NCBI GenBank assembly: GCA_029817715.1
Contig: JARUPY010000397.1
Location: forward strand, 2,914,001-2,978,000
Length of the DNA: 64,000 bases
From: Melastoma dodecandrum
Lineage: Eukaryota; Streptophyta; Magnoliopsida; Myrtales; Melastomataceae
Reading direction: 5' to 3'
Shown: positions 23,415 through 34,244 of the stretch, in pieces
Layout of the letters: the number at the start of each line of letters is the position of its first letter
How positions within the stretch are numbered: the stretch's first letter is position 1
Notes under the pieces: model-generated
What the model saw: the letters and a program-made list of their open reading frames with translations, nothing else
Told to the model about the DNA's origin: nothing
Databases searched by the model: none
Program-made: the position numbers and the translations under genes

Positions 23415-26400
23415 TCATACATTAAGGCCTTGCCCAGCGGCCGCGTTCAGCAGCTTCAGCCCTTCCTCGCTCATTTGCTGAACTTCGACGGGTGAAAGGA
23501 TCCTGATGCATCGCACGCAACCCACAAACTCCCTGAGCGAGATGAAATGAGACTGATTTAATTCCCGGAAGCAAAAGCCAAGACCGCGCAACTTGAGAAA
23601 GAAACGGGGCTTACTCCCACGGGTCATCGCCCACGAGCAGGACATCGTTCTCAAAATCGACATACACTAGTATCCATCCTGAGCCTCTTGGGTCGGAGAG
23701 AAGTCCTTCAAGTCCGAACATCGATTCGATTGCTGTTAGGAGCTCGTTGTAGTTCTTGAAGTTGGTAACGTCAATTGACCTCCCGACGGATCCGGTCTTC
23801 TGGACCTGTAGCAGGAAAGAACACTGAAAAATGATTGGAAATCAAAACCATGTTTGACAACAGAGATTTGTACGCTGCATTTCTTACTTTTGTGTAGGTC
23901 CTCATTGGTGGAGCCGCTTGCGGCTGCCAAGAAGTGCTGCTCTTCAGCACGCTGCTTTCATCGAAATCCACAATGCTTGAACATGTACCTGAGCTGTCGG
24001 GCTGATCTGTGCAACCTACCACAGTAATATGCGACTGAAGATCCTGGCTTGAACCGAATTTCTCAACCATGCAATCTGGAGGACTCAAGAAGGAAGTGTC
24101 TTTCACGTGACAAAGGTCATCCAGTATGGCGCTCGATACAGATGTGTCCAGAACAGAACTGCATGCATTGCTAACATCGAGGTTCAGACCATTGTAGATT
24201 CCGCTCTGATTGATGCTCTCATCTGAAGAATCCTTCAGACAGATAGGATCATGCTTGGGAAGCATAGGAAGCAGGTTCGGCTGTGACATTACTCGCAGAT
24301 TGTTCACATTATTTCCTGAATGATCCCAATATTCCTGGCCTGAAGAAGGTAGCAGATGACTCAATGGATCAGCAAACAATGCAGATGATTCTTGCAATCC
24401 AAAGATCGATGGTGCACACGGGGAATTCATGAAGTTTGGCAGGGATTGCGAACAGGATGTGTACAATGAGTAATCATCCATGTTCACAAATGGAGAAAAT
24501 CCACCATGCAAGGAATGTGAGTCCAGTTGGGGATGAAATACAGACTGCAGCTGCGTCGAGCATGGAGTCTGATCAACAATTACTGACGTGCTCGACTGGT
24601 TCGGCAAGATGACCTGCTCCGTGGCCGAATTTTCAGCACAGATGCTAGGAGTCGGGACCGTCAACTGGTTCAGCTGGTTAGTTTTGATAGCAGGATCCAC
24701 TTTCAAATTTTCAGGATATGTCTCCGTAGGTAACTGACTGTCAGTCTTAAAAGGAGCAGACGACTTTCTTGCAGCTTGAGCTTCCGGTGACTCAGATTTT
24801 TCCGGATAATGCTTTGGAGAACTAACGGGTAAAGGTGGATTGTTGGCAACTTGCACGGAATGCAGCATCTGGTTAACGAGGCCAGAGTTTGGGTATGCCG
24901 CATCTGGGAGAGGACTTCCAGGGGGAACGGGATGAGGAAGCTGAGGTTGTAGGAACATCCCAAGAAGCTGCTCCAAACACGGGGTTGGAATCAGCGTGCT
25001 CGGCATAAGACTCCCTGCTGTAATCTCTGGACTCGCAATAAGAGGCCTCTTGACCACATTCGCCCACCCCGTTTCTCCCCCTGCCAATGCTAGATGATTG
25101 ATGAGCAAATTATTGATTCACTCACGGATGCACATCCACAATTTTGACACCGTAGCCATGGCATACCTAGAAGCCCTGAATGGCATGGCCGCTTAAGGCC
25201 GGCAGTCAAGGAGGGAAATATCAAGAGACTTTCGGGGGTCTCGATTTCCCACGGACTGACTCGGTTCGGCTTATCTCCGCAACCCGGTTCATCCCACTCC
25301 ACCTGTTCAAGTAATAATATGGAAGGGTGAGCTCAAAGTTACAGCTCAGGTATCGGGTCAATGTGCGTTGTGTGCAGGGAGCCGGAAATACCTGCAAATT
25401 CCTCCATTTGGAGCCTGGCCACCTTAGTGGATCTAAGTCGCTAATGCCGGTGACCGTTCCCATGTATCTGACAATCACAACCAAAGAAAGAACGCAGATG
25501 AATTCATCCTCGTGTTCGCAGAACATGGAACTGATCCGTAAGAGGCTTTACAGGAAACTCACCGGCGTTTTGCTGATTCTTCAGTTTCGAACATCATCCC
25601 GAACCTCATGCCAGCAGAAATCCTAGTCCCATATACAGCCTTCCGGTATTTGGCCAAGGGAACAACGAATTCGGCTGGACAGGACCTGCAATGAAGAGGA
25701 GGATAGATGTCAACGAACGCCGTCCTTGCGTAGGTGCTTCCATGAGTAGGGCAGTCGAATGTAGAGGAGCCCGCCTTGGATTGTAGAAGATAGTGAAGGA
25801 GCTTCGACATGTCGCAGCATGTGCAGCTTCCGCAAGAATGCCGATGTGCATGCCTTCAGTGGACAAGACAGAAGAAGGCGGCGTTGTCGGTTGATAATTT
25901 GCACGCCTCACACCCACCATCAGCTGCGATTTCTCATCCCTAAAAGAGAAGGAACTCGGATAAAGCATCTCTTAATAGCTTCATCAAGCAAAACGATCCC
26001 AAACATATGTTTTTACCTAATAAACAGAACGGAGTCACCTGCTCGGAGTCTTTTCGAGCCAACAAACAAACTCCAACCAGTCGTAAGAAGGTGTCGCTTC
26101 GGCTGCCCTATGAACGATTCGCAACAGTAATCTTAAAAGTTAGGAAGAGTTGAATGATAAGGAAGAGCTTCAGACACAGTAGTGTTCAAATGGTCTCACC
26201 GCGGTAGATGTGACGAAAGTTCCACACATTGTCATGCAAGTCCCTAACCACGATCTCCTGGCTCGGTGGCTGTGTGGTATAGTCCTGTGAATAGTTTGTA
26301 ACGAACTGGTATAATGATCTCGGAAAGTTTTCAACATCAAGATCTGGCTTTGAAACAGTCGTAACTACATACCAAAGGAGGAAATAGCTTTTCCGCAGCT

Positions 26401-27361
26401 CTACGAGGCACAGAGAAGCCACCGTGCGAGCTTGTGTCGCTGGCAGTCAGAGTTTTACAAAAGAACTCGGTCGGATGCTTGCTCGGTCTCAATCCGAAGT
26501 CGGGGACCGGAAACACGTACTTCTCCTGCTTTGTCAACAATGAAATCCAAATGGCAATTAACGCAAAAGCAACCAACTCGGGATCTTCCCTCGACGATAA
26601 GCAGCGAACTTACGGAGGTCACGGGCTGAAGACTCATCTGCGCGTAGATCTCATTGGTCTCTCTATCAGCCTGTTACAGAAACAGAGCACGCTTAACATG
26701 ACAGTGAAGACCAGAAGTAGCCGGGGAATTCAGACACGGGCGCACGTACATGTAGCGTCACGCTGTGAACTTGGCACATGAGTTGTGTGGGGAGATTGGG
26801 ATAATTTGGGATTTGAGTCATTGCCGACCCCTTTGTCGAAACAGCCACCTTCACCATCGTCGATAAACACAGGCTTTCAGCACGAAAGAAGATCTGAATC
26901 CAGGGAAATCACGATAACAACAGACGCGAAGAACAACCTGCTCGCTATGCCCTTGAGGGAAATAATAAGCCAGGCTCCCAATCTGAGGCAAGGAGACGAG
27001 AGGGCCAGCACAAGCATGCCATAGTTCAGGGTTCAAGTTCCTCCTGCTGCCTGAGAAGATACCAAACAAACAAACGAACAGATAGAAACAGAACGTCGTC
27101 CAATGTCCTGAAACCAAACCAGAACACTCTTTAAGAGAAAAGAGAGAGAGGCCATAAACCTCACTCACCGGCTTGTTCCCGGATTTCCTTCAACAGCTTC
27201 ATCTCTTCGAGGATCGTCGTAGCAGGCTGCGCCGAAGTCGAAGCAGAAGCCGAAGCCGAACCCCCTCCAACACCAACACCAACACCAACACCCACACCCC
27301 CATTCACATTCCCGGCTCCCATCTTCACTCCCTGAGCCATGGCCTCGACTGGAGATCCCAT
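23415..27361 (-). CDS. ARF5: AUXIN RESPONSE FACTOR 5 / MONOPTEROS-type activator
   Basis: ARF5 binds auxin response elements and drives embryo axis, vascular and organ initiation genes. I traced 14 exons, phase-consistent, 933 residues: 27361-27169, 27050-26938, 26848-26750, 26670-26614, 26525-26373, 26284-26200, 26107-26017, 25939-25775, 25685-25563, 25467-25392, 25302-25167, 25089-23888, 23805-23615, 23532-23415. Domains in order: dimerisation start ([20 protein letters not shown]); B3 domain, about 175-285 ([21 protein letters not shown], then [20 protein letters not shown]); ARF ancillary domain ([17 protein letters not shown], then [16 protein letters not shown]); a long middle region in one 1.2-kb exon; PB1 domain from about 830 ([17 protein letters not shown]) with acidic patch [16 protein letters not shown]. 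It ends [18 protein letters not shown]. The length and ending match MONOPTEROS. Intron 8 appears to use a GC donor. The N-terminus has VG and SA dipeptide repeats. Confidence 0.95.
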
Positions 27362-27388
27362 CTCCTCCTCCTCCTTCCTCTCAACTGG

Positions 27389-27481
27389 TTAAAAGGGACA
27401 AGGTCCAGGAACAAGCCCCATTTGCTCAAATCCCGGAGCAGCAGGCCACCCCTTCCTCTGTACCCTTAACTCCCTTGTCAT
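27389..27481 (-). other. Upstream open reading frame in the ARF5 leader
   Basis: A 30-codon frame starts MTRELRVQRKGWPAAPG at 27481 and ends FEQMGLVPGPCPF, stopping 27 bases before the ARF5 ATG. A second in-frame ATG gives MGLVPGPCPF. Upstream ORFs that lower translation are known in ARF5 leaders of Arabidopsis. That this piece is in the mature leader is inferred from its closeness to the ATG. Confidence 0.55.
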
Positions 27482-28402
27482 GGCCGCTCTCTCGCATGTA
27501 GTCCGAATCTCACATCCCTTAAAATAATACAAAAGACGAAACCTCAGAAGAACGAAAGTAACTAGAGCAAGGCCAACAACTGATAAGAGGGACCTAACAG
27601 AATCCCCACATGACCCACCAAGAGAAAGAAAAAGATCGAAGCCAGAGAAAAACAAATGCAAAAGGATCTTGTCGTGGGGCTCCGTCGTTCTTAATCATCA
27701 AAATACAAAAAATTAGGAAAAAAAACTCTTTTATTTTTATGGACTTCTTGTCATATCAACCAAGGAATGAGGGAGGACCGACTCTCAGGGATACGGAACC
27801 CACAGACCTCCTCGTCATCCCCCCTCTGTAAGAAGCAAGAGAAACAAACAGAGAGATTAGCAGTAAAAATATACTGGGAAACTGTGTTAACCTGCGCGCG
27901 CGCGCACCCGATAGGGGGAGAGGGAGGGGGAGAAAGGTGGGCCTACTATATGCGGCGATTGCGTTGCAGCTCTGGACTGATCTTTTGTTCCCCTTTTCCC
28001 TTCCCTCCCCACGCAAAATGCAAGAAGGCAAGAGTTTTCATCTTTTCTTTTCCTTAACTTCCATTAAATTAATGCCGTCCCTCGTTCACTCCAAGACCCC
28101 GTCCAAGGCCTTGGGGAAAATAACCCAAGAACATCAAACAACAAAGAACATAAAAGATTAAATCTTTCCCCAGTAAACTCGTGTTAAATCATGGCTTTAG
28201 ACTTGGAGTTGTCATCGTCGTCGGTAAGAAAAACGTGTAATGTACAAGAAGGAAAGTGGGAGTTGTGGAGGATGTGGGGGATAGGCGCATCTTAGCACGT
28301 GGACTTACGAGGTTTTCTTCCCCAATCTCTTCACACGCACTTTTTCTGAAATCAGTCTCTGCTTCTTTTTTTCGCTATTGGGGGAGTTGCTACTCCAAAT
28401 TT

Positions 28403-28437
28403 AAAAAAAAAAAAAAAGAGAGAGAGAGAGAGGAGAA
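28403..28437. repeat. Poly-A/GA microsatellite upstream of ARF5
   Basis: An A run is followed by about eight AG repeats, roughly 1.05 kb upstream of the ARF5 ATG. GA repeats are the known target type of BPC factors, one of which is encoded next to ARF5. Function is inferred only. Confidence 0.7.
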
Positions 28438-31400
28438 AATGATTTAACCCCATATAAGAGAAGAGACCAACTTCAAACTAGGTTGTAATAACTTAGTTCA
28501 AACTGTGGTTTAAGTTCAAGATTAAACATCAACTAGTTGGGATGTTTATTGGGAGAAGAGACATCATTTGACCCAAAAGAGGGGAAATTGGGATCTGGGT
28601 CACGCGCATGCATGGGCTACGGGACAAGAAAAGTCACTTGTGTGCAGGTGCATATTTACTATATGAATTCGATTATTGATATGATTCTTTGTTGTTTTTG
28701 GACACATTCCTAAATTCTCCCAAAGTCCACTTTATCGGCTCCTTTTTTTGGCTTCCTCCCCAGAGATTTCAATTCAAGTCCCTCTTTCCGTAAAGGTGGT
28801 GGTGGTAGTAGTAGACGGTGATAAGGATAGGAATCAACGACCCACCCAAATAATTGATCGCATGTCAAAAGAGAAGGCTTCTCGAGTGTTGTTGTGTTTA
28901 TCTAAAACTAAAGTATAATGACTCGGCCAAAGCTAGAGTTTATGATCAGTTTTGACTTAAGAGGAGGGAAGAAGAACGAAAGCTCTTGCATCAAACCCCT
29001 AGGAGAGATTGGGAAGATCCCAAGGTGACACGAGAAACATTACACGCAGTCCAATGCCGCCTTTCTTCCTTCCTTTGTTCGGACAACTACAAAACTATTA
29101 CAACCACACCCTCCCTCCCTCCTCCTCCTCCTCCATTATGAGAGCAATAATAAATTTGGGAGGTGTCCATTACTACCTCCTATGGACAAAAAATAATTGC
29201 CCTAAACTTGACTAAAAATGGACGCTTCAACGTTGTGTACTACGGTACGTATCCATCTCTTTCTTTTCTTTTACTTTGTGTATGCCGACACGCATCACTT
29301 ATGTTTTACTTCTCCCCCCCCTCCCCCGCCACTCCCTGGACTTCAAGTCTTTAACTACTTCCAAACCCTAACTCTCCACACAAAAGGGGCTTTAGTTCTT
29401 ATATCATGTGAATAATTATCGTCCGATCCACTCCTCCACGGAGCGTGACGAAAAAGAAGTCGCGCACGCAGGAGATGGGATTCCCTACTAAACGCGACGT
29501 GCTCCGTGGCCAACGAACAACCCACCCCCACCCCCCATGATTAGTAATGAGGTATACCTTTTTGTCTGACTAATCTAATGTAATGTGTGTGCATATATAA
29601 GGTTAATGGAGGGGGAGGGGGGAGCACGATGATGATGAAGAAGGGATCAAGTGAATGTCCAAAGCTTTGCAAACACTAATGGAATGAATGATCTTAAAAC
29701 AAAATATTTTGATGGGTATTGGAGGAGGGAAGAAGAAGACAAGGGAACGGACAGAAGAAATCGAGAGGGCTTGGGAAACAGGCGTGGGCACATCGATAGT
29801 ACCAAACAAAAGCATAACATGGCAGTGTCTTGTGCTGGGGTTTAAGGGGACATCTCTCCCTCTGATTCTGGCCCCCACACCTATATTCTCATATTCTAAT
29901 CCCTTTTTTTGAATTTTTAGTTTTTTTTTTAAATATGTACTACACATACACACAAACCCATTATTCAAAATCTTAATAGTAGGAAATATTTGTTGGGACG
30001 AGGGGGGGTTTTGAGGTTGACGATCAGTAGGAATTTGGGACACAAAGGACTGAACTTGTTACAGGCTTTTGTTCTTTCCTAGGCAATTGATTGGTCGCTG
30101 CTTTTTCATTTGCATGCCTTCCGAAAACAAAAAAGGAAAAACAAAAACAGAGTGAGAAGAATATCATCATCGTCATTTTCAAAGCCTCTCTCGATTTCTA
30201 CCGTCATTGTTCACCTTTTCCTCACATCCCATTTTGAAAATAAAAATAATAATCATTAAAAAGGGAGGGAACGTGGGGCCTTTTGGGGAATCATGTCATG
30301 ATTTAATTGGGCCTACGGGCCCAAGATCGATCCCGAGGGCTTCTCCTTGTAGTGGGCCGGGCTTCGTGCCAATGTTGTCAACGCTGACCGGCCCGCTAGC
30401 TTTTTCTGGAAAATCGATCGCTTGCGAGGATGACGTCGTCTAGGCTAGAGGAGGATTCGGATGCAGATTAAACATACGAATATGAGAATTTTTTTGATCT
30501 TACGGCTTTGTTTCGGTCGGAAAAATCTTAAGCAATATGTGCTTTAGACAAGGATAGGCCTATGGATAGACTTTGGACCCGATATAAGGTGACAGCGCAT
30601 CCCTTACGAATATGCTTCTCGGTAGCTTCTCCGTACGGTGGCAAAATTAACCCTTGAATCCATTCACCTGGTTGATTTGAGGTTTGCATCTGCCGTCATA
30701 GTCGATGGTGATATCCGGGAGGAGCTTGAATATCTAACCATGAGCATCGGTTATTTCCTTGCTGCACAATGTTGTTATTCCCTTAGCTTCGTGGTTTACT
30801 GTCCTTCTATGGATAAGTTTCTTGTATATGTTACAGAAGCACGACAAGGAAGCATATCAAAGCAAGTACCACAAAAGCCACACCGGCGAAAGTCGGTTCC
30901 AATTATACGATTTCAAGTTAAGAGGCGAGCGTATCGCCTGCCTTTTTCTATTATGAAATTGGTCCCAGACATCGAGGAGGAAATGCTTAGAGGCCTATCT
31001 CTAATCTTTTCGTGGTGTGTTTTGGCTTGCGGCTTCGACGAGGAAACAATTCACATATCAGTTCCTTAAATGGCACCGGGACTGGAAGTGTGAAATGGTT
31101 GGAGAAAAGAAGTGAAGAAACACAAGACGGCCTCGTAGGTAGTCGTCACTTTTAACCAGCTGAGAGTCATCAGATTGTCGCTCTTGACTGACATAGATTT
31201 CTTCTGGTAGATAGTTCTGGTGCGAAAACTCTTTCCACCAGGCCATCCATTAATCTAGCTGATCTCGACAGGTGATTCATTCTAAGCTAGGCCAATCAAT
31301 GATTAGAAATGACTGTGATCGATCCATCCCCCCCCCCACAAAAAAAAATGCCATAGAGCACCGCTGCAGGGGGTAGATCGATTAGCGGCAGTCATCGGGA

Positions 31401-31589
31401 GAAAGAAGCTGCCGGCTGTTATGTTCTTGATATGAACTGCTGCAATATTTTTAAGGATGAAACTCGCTCCTTTGGGGATAGGACAGAGGTCTATCCATAA
31501 AATTGGTTTTTATATACAAAAAGGATACGATTTCATGTGGGGAGTGGACTGATGGGATGTGACACGAACTAACATACCCCGGAATTTTT

Positions 31590-32115
31590 CGAATGACTTC
31601 TTTAAGATTAGAATAGAATTCTCACAGCGGAACAAATAATCAAAAGCAAGAAACAACACCGAGATTTAACGTGAAACTAAGGCACCACCAAACTTCCACT
31701 AAATTAACAAAAAAGTGGGTACACAAGTGTTCTTCTCAAATCATCAATGACCAGCACATAAACTTCTTTCCTACTCAGAGTAACATCAAGAACTCATCTT
31801 GGTAATCATTCGCTCAACAACACAAATAAGAATGAGCAGAAATCAAGAACATAGAATCTGACAGTTTCGGAAATGGGGCGAAATCACAAGCTAGAAGACT
31901 TTAATTGCGATCTTTACCGTTCAAAAGTCAGGAATACTCCATCAAAATTTCACGAAGTTTCAACGGTGTAATTGGCGGCAATGCCCGGTTAAGTTAACGT
32001 CGCGCAGGTCGAAACGGAGCTGTGACGGAATCCGAGTTTACGTATGTTCTTCGGCTGTTTCCGTAACCCTTGCTGCGTTTTTCTTCTCTTGTATTTTCTG
32101 AAGATAACCCTAAAT
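31590..32115. repeat. Possible LTR-type repeat remnant
   Basis: The stretch ACAACACCGAGATTTAACG followed by TGAAACTAAGGCACC resembles sequence common near plant LTR ends (a CACCGAGATTTACGTGG-like box). No partner copy or target duplication is visible in the window, so the call is weak. Confidence 0.25.
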
Positions 32116-32602
32116 GACCCCTTAAGAGTACGGTGGGCTTCGGGCTTCATCCGTGTAAAGAAACACGAGCTTGAGTCGCTCTTCTAAATAGGAGAGAAGA
32201 ACCCAACATGGACCCTCCATGCTCACCCTCCCCCCACCCCCACAGGAAACCTTAACCGCAGACACAGGGACAACCCCAGTTTGCGGCGGCCCCTGTCACG
32301 AGTTCATTGAATCCAACCGGGGTTCCGAGAATCGGATGAGTTGGGTGTCGATATCATTAGCCTTTTTGAAGTGTTTATGAGGAGGCTAGGCAAGGACTCG
32401 ATTCACCACATGGATCTCCTGAAACAGTAAAACCAACCAACCTACCAGATGGTAAGTCTCATTTGGGGGAAGGAGAGAGCTTTCCAATTCCTTTGGATAT
32501 GCAGATTTCTTCTTTTGCTGGGGGATGAACTCAAAACTCCATTATTCGAATTTTCAAATGAACACCCTCCTAACATGTACCGAACCCATGTCTCCAATCA
32601 TA

Positions 32603-32604
<2 letters not shown>

Positions 32605-32652
<48 letters not shown>
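32605..32652. repeat. (AAT)16 microsatellite
   Basis: An uninterrupted 48-base AAT run. Likely length-polymorphic; lies about 480 bp upstream of the first SAUR. Confidence 0.95.
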
Positions 32653-32653
<1 letters not shown>

Positions 32654-32873
32654 GGAAGACATGAAACGGTTGTTTCTTCTTCATTTTCCCAGTAATTGTT
32701 CTTGTTAACAACTAAATTCAATAATACCCATTAACAGAAAACGTCAAAAAAAAAAGAAGAAGACGATAAATCAAACTACCGCAACCTAACCACTCTATCT
32801 ATCTGTCTTATCTCTATATGTTCTGACTCACCAAAAGTCTTTTGCCAAGTGAAAAAACTGTTGGCGGTTCTAA

Positions 32874-32900
32874 CCCCCCCCCCCCCCCCCCCCCCCCCCC
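32874..32900. repeat. Poly-C tract of about 27 bases
   Basis: An unbroken C run about 230 bp before the SAUR start. Such runs are rare in plant genomes and prone to sequencing error; the length should not be trusted. Confidence 0.9.
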
Positions 32901-32966
32901 AACCAACCTTTGCTGTAAGGAAACGACGTCGTAGTCCCCCGTCCAAAGTCCCTTTTCCCTTTTCCC

Positions 32967-32975
32967 TATATAAAA
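32967..32975 (+). promoter_or_regulatory. TATA box of the first SAUR
   Basis: TATATAAAA at 32967, 157 bp before the start codon, a fitting distance for a SAUR with a 5' leader of about 125-130 bases. Confidence 0.75.
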
Positions 32976-33131
32976 GAAAAGATTGATAGACACACACCCC
33001 CTCTCTCCTCAAACCCAACCCAACCCAACCCATCTTCGTTAACCAAAAAAAAAACCCAGCCCATCTTCCAACCCCACCTCCCTCTATCACTACTTAGCCT
33101 TCCACCACCCCCGGCAACGCGCGCACGAAGA

Positions 33132-33563
33132 ATGCAGGCCTCCTCCGGACACGGCAAGCGCAGCAAGATCCGGCACATCGTCTGCCTCCGCCAGATGCTC
33201 CTACGGTGGCGAGCCAAGGCCAGGATGTCCTCCTCCAACTCACCCGTGGGAGTCCCCTCCGGGCACGTCGCCGTGCGCGTGGGAGCCGACGGGAGGAGGT
33301 TTGTCGTCCGCGCCACCTACCTCAACCACCCCATGTTCCGTAGCCTCCTCTCGCAGGCCGAGGAGGAGTTCGGCTTCGACTTCCCAGGCCCTATCACCAT
33401 CCCCTGCGACGTAGCCGTGTTCGAGGGCGTCCTCCGGTTCATCTCCGGGTCTCCCGCCGGGGGGGTAAGCCAGCGGCGCCACTGCCATGTCGGATTGAAG
33501 GGCGGTTGGGACGGGGAGGGCCGGCCGTTGCTTCCCGGTCTGGGACAGGAGACCGTTTGGTGA
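33132..33563 (+). CDS. SAUR-family protein (SAUR41/71-like), extended C-terminus
   Basis: SAURs are small auxin-induced proteins that inhibit PP2C.D phosphatases and so promote plasma-membrane H+-ATPase activity and cell growth. One exon, as usual for the family. The N-terminus ([20 protein letters not shown]) is typical of the SAUR40/41/71/72 group. The SAUR domain follows from about residue 38 ([56 protein letters not shown]). The 143-residue frame runs past the expected end after a run of seven G (33459-33465). One G fewer would end the protein at once at TAA (33466), giving about 115 residues, the usual size. The tail ([18 protein letters not shown]) is not a SAUR feature. A TATA box lies upstream. 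Confidence 0.9.
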   Translation: MQASSGHGKRSKIRHIVCLRQMLLRWRAKARMSSSNSPVGVPSGHVAVRVGADGRRFVVRATYLNHPMFRSLLSQAEEEFGFDFPGPITIPCDVAVFEGVLRFISGSPAGGVSQRRHCHVGLKGGWDGEGRPLLPGLGQETVW

Positions 33564-33867
33564 ACCGTCCGTTTCATTCGATTCTTTTTTAGGGTCTGAA
33601 CCGGCTTCGGGAAATCGAACCGCGAGTGTGGATAGGATTGAGTGGAGGGGAGGCTCTGGGTCCGGATTATTATTTGACCCGGCTCTTCTAATTTAATTTT
33701 ACTTCCTTTTTTTTCTCTTAATTTTCTTGGTCGTCGGGCTAATCGGGAAAGGAATTGATTCATCCCCATTATTGATTGATTGACGGACGACGACCCCCAA
33801 AAAATCCCATTTCTTGTAAATGAAAAAAGTTCGAGATTTTTGAATTGTGGGTCGATCCATCGTCATG

Positions 33868-33898
<31 letters not shown>

Positions 33899-34244
33899 TC
33901 AAGTCGTCCGAAGAGAGGTTGAGAGTTGAGAAGTCACCCACGTGAAGGGTTGACACAAAAAATTGTCACCGGGCCCCACGCCCACCCTGCCGACACGATG
34001 CCATGTGCAGAAATGTTTTTATTTATAATCCCACCATGGGAGAACGAATGTAAGAAGGTGGTGGAAGAAGTAGTTAGTAGTAGTTTGGAGTTTGACATTC
34101 ACTAACATGGGCGTCCCACTAAACTAGAATCCCCTGGAAACAAATTCAGTTCCTTCTTCTTTGATTTGGGGCAAAAGCTAGTTGATCAATTTTTTCTGGA
34201 CTTTTTCAATGAATCCTGTTCTTCAAACCTTTTGATTTTGCTTG
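33564..34244. other. Spacer with a (TA)n microsatellite
   Basis: The only notable feature is an about 26-base TA run at 33871-33896. No gene seen. Confidence 0.6.

Larger units (their letters stand above)
27482..32604. other. 5-kb ARF5 upstream intergenic region
   Basis: No gene recognised. It should contain the ARF5 promoter and 5' leader. A 143-codon plus frame at 30638-31069 (MAKLTLESIHLVDLRFAS) overlaps another frame and matches no family I know. GAGACA, the reverse of the TGTCTC auxin response element, occurs near 28558. C, T and GT-rich simple stretches are frequent. Confidence 0.5.

Noticed and set aside
25304..25775. Using the open frames that run through ARF5 introns as extra exons
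   Set aside because: They break the conserved ARF order; phase-consistent splice sites remove them.
30638..31069. 143-codon open frame as a gene
   Set aside because: No family motif, no conserved-looking domain, an overlapping frame of similar quality, and no clear promoter or splice structure.
32874..32900. Poly-C tract as an i-motif regulatory element
   Set aside because: Possible in principle, but several C or G runs occur in the window and the lengths may be sequencing artefacts.
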